Source: Gemmatimonadota bacterium (lineage in GTDB: Bacteria > Gemmatimonadota > Gemmatimonadetes > Gemmatimonadales > GWC2-71-9). From it: a stretch of 26,913 nt of DNA. Shown piece after piece: positions 22,123 to 26,913 of the stretch. The number at the start of each line of letters is the position of its first letter. Position 1 is the first letter of the stretch. The notes beneath the pieces are model-generated. The model ran no database searches, was not told where the DNA came from, and saw only the letters and a list, made by a program, of their open reading frames with translations. Made by a program: the position numbers and the translations under genes. The stretch is from the NCBI GenBank assembly GCA_003220985.1, contig QHTY01000190.1:1-26913 (forward strand), written 5' to 3'.

Positions 22123-22163
22123 TGGAAGGTTTTACTTTCCAACCGTCCAACCTTCCAACGTTC
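22112..22163. terminator. 8-base-period array forming a perfect 16-bp hairpin between convergent genes (array G)
   Basis: GGTTGGACGGTTGGAA at 22112-22127 is perfectly complemented at 22137-22152, with a 9-base loop. Octamers repeat on both arms (GGTTGGAC, GGTTGGAA on the left; TTCCAACC, GTCCAACC, TTCCAACG on the right). It lies between the convergent 3' ends of the subtilase and cupin genes, as a two-way terminator would, but no clear U-run follows on the plus side. The cupin stop codon is in the loop, so the right arm encodes the last cupin residues (EGWTVGK region). Confidence 0.55.
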
Positions 22164-22461
22164 CAGTCACGTAGATGACCTGACCAAGGCCAATGACCTC
22201 GGTGGTGTGCGGGATTCCGGCTGGCAAGTCCAGCCGGTCTCCCGGACCGAGCTCGACCGCGTCACTTCCGACCGTCACCCGCAGATATCCCTCGATCACC
22301 CAGCGCGTTTCGGGAAAACTATGGGTGTGCACGGGGACTCTGGTGCCGGGCACATCGGACCACCAGGCGGTCACCATGCCCTCGCGCTCGAGCGCGCGCC
22401 GGACGGTGACGAGCTGCAGCGGCCCGATCTGCGGGTCCCACGGTCGTCGCGCAAGTGTCAT
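22132..22461 (-). CDS. Small cupin-domain protein
   Basis: A 109-residue single-domain cupin. The two cupin motifs are visible: VPVHTHSFPETRWVIEGYLRV, with metal-type His residues and Glu, and LGPGDRLDLPAGIPHTTEV. It would bind a metal and perhaps a small ligand, but no function can be assigned. I chose the ATG at 22461, which overlaps the stop of the small membrane protein (ATGA), rather than the longer open frame starting near 22578. The last six or seven residues are encoded by the right arm of the octamer hairpin, which suggests that the repeat replaced or extended the native 3' end. Confidence 0.85.
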   Translation of the reverse strand: MTLARRPWDPQIGPLQLVTVRRALEREGMVTAWWSDVPGTRVPVHTHSFPETRWVIEGYLRVTVGSDAVELGPGDRLDLPAGIPHTTEVIGLGQVIYVTGTLEGWTVGK

Positions 22462-22619
22462 GACACGAACCGCGGAGCGCCGGTGAGAATACGCCGGGCG
22501 CACAGGATGATGGCTCCCGCGTAGAGCAGGTGAATCGTGCCGCTCGGCACCTGCGCGACAAAGAGCAACAACACCCACACGAGCAGCATCACGACAGCGG
22601 CGAGCAGAGTCAGATTCAG
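22458..22619 (-). CDS. Tiny two-helix membrane protein (lmo0937/DUF5670-like)
   Basis: An ORF of about 53 residues with two hydrophobic segments: TLLAAVVMLLVWVLLLF and IHLLYAGAIILCARRILTG, joined by VAQVPSGT. The arrangement, with an Ile-His in front of the second helix and a basic-Ile-x-x-Gly end, matches the small lmo0937-type membrane proteins. The stop overlaps the cupin ATG (ATGA), which supports real translation. The likely start is CTG at 22619, nine bases after AAAGG. GTG at 22592 or ATG at 22589 would cut the first helix. It is probably co-expressed with the cupin. Function is unknown. Confidence 0.6.
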   Translation of the reverse strand: MNLTLLAAVVMLLVWVLLLFVAQVPSGTIHLLYAGAIILCARRILTGAPRFVS

Positions 22620-22624
22620 GGTAA

Positions 22625-22652
22625 TTGACCTTTGAGGGACAGAAACTATTCT
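22625..22652 (+). promoter_or_regulatory. Sigma70-type promoter for the structured RNA
   Basis: TTGACC at 22625-22630 (five of six matches to TTGACA) and TATTCT at 22647-22652 (four of six to TATAAT) are 16 bases apart. The expected start, about 22659, is the first paired base of the long RNA stem described next. Confidence 0.5.
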
Positions 22653-22658
22653 AGTACC

Positions 22659-22859
22659 CAGGAGCGGGGAGTCAAATTATTGAGCCAACATGCTCGATAG
22701 TGGACCCAGATACTGCGGCCCATGTCACGCCCCCTCGATTGGGGAAGACAGAATTCGTGGTGAGGGACCAGTCATTACTCTCGGGCTTCAATAATCCTCT
22801 CCGTTCCTGATGTACCAGATCGGCCGGCCTGCGTTAGGCAGCGCCGGCCGATCGTTTTT
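22659..22859 (+). ncRNA. Structured non-coding RNA, 6S RNA-like
   Basis: No protein frame explains 22620-22833, yet the plus strand folds well. Bases 22659-22671 pair with 22797-22809 over 13 continuous pairs (two G-U). Bases 22676-22683 then pair with 22788-22795, and GCC 22684-22686 with GGC 22784-22786, across one bulge. Inside is a large bubble and an apical arm with the hairpin CCCC-TCGATT-GGGG. A promoter points at the 5' end of the stem and an intrinsic terminator follows. A long closing stem, central bubble and apical stem of about 150 nt are the plan of 6S RNA, the sigma70-holoenzyme regulator. I am fairly sure of an RNA gene, less so of 6S. The 3' end may be processed near 22810. 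Confidence 0.55.
22818..22859 (+). terminator. Intrinsic terminator after the structured RNA
   Basis: GATCGGCCGGC at 22818-22828 is perfectly complemented at 22843-22853, with inner pairing CTGC/GCAG, and is followed by TTTTT at 22855-22859 on the plus strand. It overlaps the last codons and stop of the antiporter gene on the other strand. Confidence 0.8.
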
Positions 22860-24054
22860 GTTTGAGTGTCTCCCAGAAGTACTTGGGCGCGAGCAGCGGC
22901 TGCCCTTTGATGACGAATCCCACGAGCAGGACCACGATCCAGAGCGCGTAGGCGACGGACACCTCTTCGCGCAGATGTGGCACGAAGAACTGGACCGCCC
23001 AGAGGACAAACAGCGCCGTCGCGTCGAACCAGTCGAACTCCATGTTCGCGAGCAGCACCACGCCCAACCCTGTTTGCAGCAGCGTCAGGATGATCTCCAG
23101 GCGCTGCGCCGCGTCGAACCGAAAGTCCGCCCACGTCCCGGTGTGATGGTAATGTGAATAGCCGTACACCAGCGGAATCATCGCGGCAAGGACGGTCCAC
23201 TGGTTGATGTTGCTCGACACCATGTTCATCAGCGCCATGGGAGCGTGCGTGACGCGCCGTGCCCACAGGAACGCGGAGACTTTCTCAGGGAATTCCGACA
23301 GGAATGGAGCGACCCATTGGACCAGGACGAACTGGCTCACCCCCAACAGCCCGGCGACCGCCAGCATCGATTCCAGGAAGGGGTGCGCGGTGACGTAGAG
23401 CAGGAATCCGCCGCCGGCGAAGAGCGCGCCGATCGCCGCCTTCTGCCGCCACCCCCGTTGCTGATATGCCCACCGCGACACGACCGCAGCGTCGGCGAGC
23501 TCCTCGACGCTATGGGGAGGATTCCTCAGCAGCACGAGCAGATAGACGACGTAGAGTGCGAGCAGCACGACCGCGTCGAGCCAGCTGATGGTCTGTTTCC
23601 ACACGATGACGACGAAGTACAAGAGCGGCGGGATGAGCCCGATGACTTCGATGGCGTGCTCGCGCTGCAGCTTGATCGGCGCGTGCGCCGGGTCGCCGCG
23701 CCGGCGAGCGGACCAGGCGAAGACGAAATAGATCATCGGCCAGCCGAGGCCGAGCAACAGACGAATCGCGCCCGTGAGATTCGCAATGGCGAGATGCGAG
23801 CGCGCTGGAATCCCCCCCGCCTCCCACGCGATGACGGCTTCGACGGCGAATTCCGGGAGTGTCTGGACCCAGGCCAGGATCGCGAGCGCGAGGCCCTGAG
23901 AAATGAGGAACTGCGCGGCTTCCGCACCCCAGGCGACGAGGAAGGCCGACAGCAGCATGCTGGGAAACGTCCAGAGCGCCGCGAGCGCGGCGCCTCCCCC
24001 CTGCATCGCCGCGGCGAGTAGCTTTAGGGTTCGCACGGGGGTCCAAGATACCAT
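22834..24054 (-). CDS. CaCA-superfamily sodium/calcium exchanger-like antiporter
   Basis: A 406-residue integral membrane protein with about 10-11 hydrophobic segments. Two inverted alpha-repeats are visible: VQTLPEFAVEAVIAWEAGG with HLAIANLTGAIRLLLGLG in the first half, and APFLSEFPEKVSAFLWARR with MNMVSSNINQWTVLAA in the second. The acidic residues in the PE and SEFPE motifs are the cation-binding Glu positions. The first motif lacks the usual GTS before LPE. It is probably a cation/proton or cation/sodium exchanger; the ion cannot be told. A hydrophilic cytoplasmic stretch (about 115-205) separates the halves. The ATG at 24054 overlaps the divergent folE ATG; a GTG at 24036 is an alternative start. 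Confidence 0.88.
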   Translation of the reverse strand: MVSWTPVRTLKLLAAAMQGGGAALAALWTFPSMLLSAFLVAWGAEAAQFLISQGLALAILAWVQTLPEFAVEAVIAWEAGGIPARSHLAIANLTGAIRLLLGLGWPMIYFVFAWSARRRGDPAHAPIKLQREHAIEVIGLIPPLLYFVVIVWKQTISWLDAVVLLALYVVYLLVLLRNPPHSVEELADAAVVSRWAYQQRGWRQKAAIGALFAGGGFLLYVTAHPFLESMLAVAGLLGVSQFVLVQWVAPFLSEFPEKVSAFLWARRVTHAPMALMNMVSSNINQWTVLAAMIPLVYGYSHYHHTGTWADFRFDAAQRLEIILTLLQTGLGVVLLANMEFDWFDATALFVLWAVQFFVPHLREEVSVAYALWIVVLLVGFVIKGQPLLAPKYFWETLKQKRSAGAA

Positions 24055-24669
24055 GGCACGAGAGCACTTTCACGAGTCGCACACCGAGGTTCCGGCGCCG
24101 GTGGCATCAGGCATTTCCTTTCAGGAGCTGGTTCACGAAATGCTCGAGCAGCTGGGCGAGGATCCCACACGCGAAGGATTGCGCCAGACGCCGGCCCGCG
24201 TCGAGGCGTCACTGAAATGGCTCACGCGCGGCTACGGCATGAACGTCGACGAAGTGATCGGCGATGCGCTGTTCGAGGAAAAGCACGAGAGCATGATTTG
24301 CGTGCGCGACATCGAGATCTACTCGATGTGCGAGCATCACATGTTGCCGTTCTTCGGCCGGGCGCACGTCGCTTATCTCCCGAACGGCCGGATCGTGGGC
24401 CTATCCAAGATCCCACGGGTGGTGGAGGTCTTCGCGCGCCGGCTCCAGGTCCAGGAGCGACTCACCGATCAGGTCGCCGAGGCGCTGTGCCGCGTGCTCA
24501 CGCCGCTCGGCGTCGGCGTCGTGATCGAGGCGTACCACCTCTGCATGATGATGCGCGGCGTGGAGAAGCAGAATTCCAAGACAGCGCGCTGCGCGGGGCG
24601 TTCCGGGACGACGGCAAGACCCGGGATGAGTTCCTCAGGCTCGTGCACGGCGGCAGCTTCTCGCTGTGA
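24053..24669 (+). CDS. folE: GTP cyclohydrolase I, C terminus frameshifted
   Basis: FolE converts GTP to dihydroneopterin triphosphate, the first step of folate and pterin synthesis. Type IA motifs are intact: Cys93 and His96 in MCEHHMLPFF, Cys164 in YHLCMMMRGVEKQNS, and the GLSKIPRVVEVFARRLQVQE core. After Thr177 the frame breaks at 24582/24583. The normal ending (SALRGAFRDDGKTRDEFLRL to FSL) is in another frame, ending at 24669. A gap of seven bases (the usual V-T before SAL) would account for it. As it stands, the start frame runs to a stop at 24811, replacing the last helix with unrelated sequence. I give the ancestral extent. The cause may be mutation or assembly error. Confidence 0.88.
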
Positions 24670-25364
24670 AGATCGCGCTCGTGACAGGCGCCTCCCGGGG
24701 GATCGGGCTCGCGGTCGCCGATGCGTTCCGAGCCTCGGGGATGCATGTCGTGCGTGTGGCGCGCAGCCTGTCGAACGCCGCGGCCGAGCGCCGTACCGAT
24801 ATCGCCTGTGACGTCACGAAACCCGCCGACGTCGAGCGCGCGGTGGCGCGCGTGGAAAAAGAGCTCGGCGTGCCCGACGTGCTCGTGAACAACGCCGGCA
24901 TTTTCTTCATCAAGCCGCTCGCCGAGACGACACCGGCCGACTTCACGAACACCCTCACCACGAATCTGACGGCGGCGTTCTTGTTCGCCCGCACCATCGT
25001 GCCCAAAATGGTGGCCCGGGGGAGCGGGCACTTCGTGACGATCGGCTCGATCTCCGACTACATCGGCTTCTCAGGCTCGACGGCCTACGCCGCGAGCAAG
25101 TTCGGCCTGCGCGGGATGCACGAGGTGATTCGGCAGGAGACGGCGAAGAGCGGCGTGCGCACCACGCTGGTTTCACCCGGCCCCGTCGACACCGACATCT
25201 GGGACCCCGTCGATCCCGACTCCAAGCCGGGCTTCACCAAGCGCGCGAACATGATGCGCGTCGAAGATGTCGCGGCGGCGGTCGTGTATGCCGTCACTCA
25301 ACCGGAACATGTTGCCGTAACCGAAATCCGGTTGCTTCCGGCCATCTATACGCCCCGAGGATGA
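24666..25364 (+). CDS. Short-chain dehydrogenase/reductase (SDR)
   Basis: A 232-residue classical SDR, NAD(P)-dependent. The cofactor motif TGASRGIG is at 7-14, NNAG at 75-78, and the catalytic Tyr141-x3-Lys145 in YAASK follows IGSISDY. Arg residues after the second strand (VVRVARS) suggest NADPH preference. The C-terminal part contains SPGPVDTDIW, as in many reductases. The GTG start overlaps the ancestral folE stop (GTGA), so it belongs to the folE transcript. A role in pterin reduction (sepiapterin or dihydropteridine reductase type) is suggested by that pairing only. A 3-oxoacyl-ACP-reductase-like or generic SDR function is equally possible. Confidence 0.92.
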   Translation: MKIALVTGASRGIGLAVADAFRASGMHVVRVARSLSNAAAERRTDIACDVTKPADVERAVARVEKELGVPDVLVNNAGIFFIKPLAETTPADFTNTLTTNLTAAFLFARTIVPKMVARGSGHFVTIGSISDYIGFSGSTAYAASKFGLRGMHEVIRQETAKSGVRTTLVSPGPVDTDIWDPVDPDSKPGFTKRANMMRVEDVAAAVVYAVTQPEHVAVTEIRLLPAIYTPRG

Positions 25365-25365
25365 A

Positions 25366-25447
25366 CGTGCGTGGTGCGTGGTGCGTGGTTGAATCCGTGT
25401 CGTCCACGAAGATCGGTGCCACGCACCACGTACTACGCACCACGCAC
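25366..25447. repeat. 7-base-period array, two facing halves (array H)
   Basis: Three perfect GTGCGTG heptads (25367-25387) are followed by a spacer of about 32 bases and then CACGCAC, CACGTAC, TACGCAC, CACGCAC (25420-25447). The halves are complementary and can form a long hairpin. The array begins right after the SDR stop and ends just before the next start at 25456, so it makes up nearly the whole intergenic region. Confidence 0.85.
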
Positions 25448-25455
25448 GGTTTCGT

Positions 25456-26085
25456 ATGCACATCGAGCTGACGGAGATGTTGCGGTGCCCCGAGCCCCAC
25501 CGTGAAGAGATGCTCGTGCTCTCGACGGGTGAGGTAAAAGACCGTATGGTGCGCTCGGGTATCCTCGGCTGTCCCGTGTGTCACAAGGAGTATCCGATTT
25601 CGCGCGGGATCGTGAACTTCCGGCGCAGCCACGCGCGGGTGTCAAAGGACGAGTCTGGTCCGCGGCCTGCGTACGCGCCGCCCTCGCCCCTGCCATCCGC
25701 CGACGCTGCGAGCCTGCAGGCGTTGCTCGAGCTGTCCGGGCCCGGCGGCTACGTCGTGCTCGTCGGCGCCGCGGTCCGACAGGCGGCTCGCCTCGCCGCA
25801 TTGATGCACGGCATTCACTTCGTCGGCATCAATGCACCGGGTGATATGGAAGAGCAGCCGAGCCTATCGCTGTTGTATGCCAGCGAGAAAGTGCCGCTGC
25901 GTACGGCGGTCGCGCGCGGCGTCGTCGTCGGTGCGGATCTCGCGACGTCACCGTGGCTCGTCGAAGCCCATCGCGTGCTGTTACGCGGTCGGCGCTTTGT
26001 CGTAGAAAACGAAGAGCCCGAACTACCGATCGGGCTCATCCAACTCGCGGCCGAGAACGGCCTCTGGGTCGGCGAGAAACGCTAG
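25456..26085 (+). CDS. Uncharacterised protein with N-terminal Trm112-like zinc domain
   Basis: A 209-residue protein. The first 55 residues look like a Trm112/UPF0434 zinc domain: LTEMLRCPEPH (Cys11, perhaps His15), then LGCPVCHKEYPISRGIVNF (Cys39, Cys42). The canonical first CxxC is reduced to one Cys. The remainder (about 80-209) has a Rossmann-like alternation (YVVLVGAAVRQAARLAALM, HFVGINAP, GVVVGADLA, EAHRVLLRGRRFVVENEE), like the rear part of a class I methyltransferase but with no clear SAM-binding GxGxG. A methyltransferase-derived function is an inference. It follows array H with no obvious Shine-Dalgarno and converges on the acyl-CoA synthetase gene with one base between stops. Confidence 0.8.
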   Translation: MHIELTEMLRCPEPHREEMLVLSTGEVKDRMVRSGILGCPVCHKEYPISRGIVNFRRSHARVSKDESGPRPAYAPPSPLPSADAASLQALLELSGPGGYVVLVGAAVRQAARLAALMHGIHFVGINAPGDMEEQPSLSLLYASEKVPLRTAVARGVVVGADLATSPWLVEAHRVLLRGRRFVVENEEPELPIGLIQLAAENGLWVGEKR

Positions 26086-26086
26086 C

Positions 26087-26913
26087 TCACCGCTCGATCG
26101 CTGCCGCCATCGGATCCTCGGCCGCGTATGCGGCGTCGATCTGGCCCGTGTAGTGCTGCTCGACCACGCGACGCTTCACTTTGAGCGTCGGCGTCAGCTC
26201 CCCCGACTCGATCGTAAAGTCCTTCTCCAGCAGCACCACCTTCTTCGGCGTCTCGAACTTGGCGAGATGGGACAGCATGCTCATCACTTCGCGCTCGATC
26301 TTCGCGTGCACGTCCGCCAGCGCGATCAGCTCGGCGCGCGTGGCGTAGGTGAGGCTCCGCTCGTGCGCCCAACGCTCGAGGGTGTCGAAGTTCGGGACGA
26401 TCAGAATGATCGGGAACTTGCGGCGATCGCCGTAGAGCATGGCATTGGCGACGAACTTGTTGCGCTTGACCGCCAGCTCGATCGGCTGCGGCGCGATGTA
26501 CTTGCCGCCCGCCGTCTTGAGCAGCTCCTTCTTGCGGTCGGTGATCTTCAGATACCCGTCTGAGTCGATCTCGCCGATGTCCCCCGTATGCAGCCAGCCG
26601 CCCACGTCGAGCGTCTCCTTGGTCGCCTCGGGCAGCTTGTAGTAGCCCTGCATGATGTTCGGGCCGCGCGCCAGGATCTCGCCGTCCTGGGCGATCTTGA
26701 GCTCGACGCCCGGAATCGCTCGGCCGACGGTCCCCAGCTTGATGCGATCGAGCGGATTCAGCGTCAAGACGGGAGAGGACTCGGTGAGGCCATATCCTTC
26801 GATGACCGGCAGCCCGGCGCTGTAGAAGAATTTGGCGATGTCGGCCGAGAGCGGCGCCGCGCCCGAGACGAAGAACCGGATGCGGCCGCCCGTCCGCGCC
26901 TGCAGCTTGGCAA
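26087..26913 (-). CDS. Long-chain acyl-CoA synthetase (AMP-binding), 5' end beyond the window
   Basis: About 275 C-terminal residues of an ANL-superfamily enzyme that activates fatty acids as acyl-AMP and acyl-CoA. Visible motifs are FFVSGAAPLS, VIEGYGLTESSPV (the adenine-binding TES motif), NIMQGYYKLPEAT, and the signature GWLHTGDIGEIDSDGYLKITDRKKELLKTAGGK (26570-26480 region), with the Asp of HTGD and the hinge Lys/Arg. The C-terminal subdomain ends LTPTLKVKRRVVEQHY, as in the FadD/AMP-forming long-chain type. The frame is open to base 26911. Length and the LTPTLKVKR ending favour a long-chain (FadD15-like) ligase over a short-chain one. Confidence 0.95.
   Translation of the reverse strand, partial: AKLQARTGGRIRFFVSGAAPLSADIAKFFYSAGLPVIEGYGLTESSPVLTLNPLDRIKLGTVGRAIPGVELKIAQDGEILARGPNIMQGYYKLPEATKETLDVGGWLHTGDIGEIDSDGYLKITDRKKELLKTAGGKYIAPQPIELAVKRNKFVANAMLYGDRRKFPIILIVPNFDTLERWAHERSLTYATRAELIALADVHAKIEREVMSMLSHLAKFETPKKVVLLEKDFTIESGELTPTLKVKRRVVEQHYTGQIDAAYAAEDPMAAAIER

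Noticed and set aside
22818..22859. Terminator for the antiporter gene
   Set aside because: The T-run is on the plus strand after the stem, so the terminator is oriented for plus-strand transcription, opposite to the antiporter.
25366..25447. CRISPR-like array
   Set aside because: Units are 7 bases with no unique spacers of constant length, and no cas gene is present.

Overview
The window is GC-rich, gene-dense bacterial chromosome. Coding strands switch often, and many neighbouring genes overlap by 1-4 bases (ATGA, GTGA, TAGTG). Protein content and style (HU, heavy use of GTG/TTG starts, lipoproteins, bacterial SbcCD/HerA genes, an M24 peptidase and a secreted subtilase) fit a free-living soil or sediment bacterium. 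Gemmatimonadota is my best guess, but no rRNA is present to prove it. I see no rRNA, tRNA, CRISPR array, insertion sequence or prophage.

Layout. 1-5559 (minus): thymidine kinase, dephospho-CoA kinase with an unexplained C-terminal extension, GcvH, a UPF0173 metallo-beta-lactamase-fold hydrolase and GcvP (its end lies outside the window). 5708-5998 (plus): HU. 6005-7219 (minus): a helicase-like protein with no ATPase motifs and a DbpA-type RNA-binding tail. 7241-9546 (plus): an exported P1/DmpA self-processing peptidase and an aspartate-type aminotransferase. 9622-10026 (plus): a small four-helix-bundle (S23/IVP-type) protein. 10023-11258 (minus): an exported M24 peptidase.

11310-20804 (plus) is one tightly packed operon: a DUF2283-like protein, an O-methyltransferase, NurA, HerA, a frameshifted lipoprotein, SbcD/Mre11, SbcC/Rad50 and a GNAT protein. 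Together NurA, HerA, Mre11 and Rad50 form the complete archaeal-style DNA end-resection set, here in a bacterial chromosome and with several altered motif residues.

20906-26913: a secreted subtilase; a minus-strand pair (tiny two-helix membrane protein and cupin); a structured, promoter- and terminator-bounded non-coding RNA of about 200 nt that resembles 6S RNA; a CaCA-type antiporter; FolE with a C-terminal frameshift; an SDR oxidoreductase; a Trm112-like zinc protein; and the C-terminal part of an acyl-CoA synthetase.

The most unusual signal cuts across genes. Eight short degenerate arrays with a strict 7-base period, plus one with an 8-base period, are scattered through the window. Each has its own unit sequence. 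Several are paired as facing half-arrays that can form hairpins. Some fill an intergenic gap exactly from stop codon to start codon. Others lie inside reading frames, including next to the self-cleavage serine of the P1 peptidase and in the N-terminal parts of NurA, HerA and the M24 peptidase. One forms the 3' end of the four-helix-bundle gene. They look like a dispersed repeat family and are the best candidate here for something undescribed.
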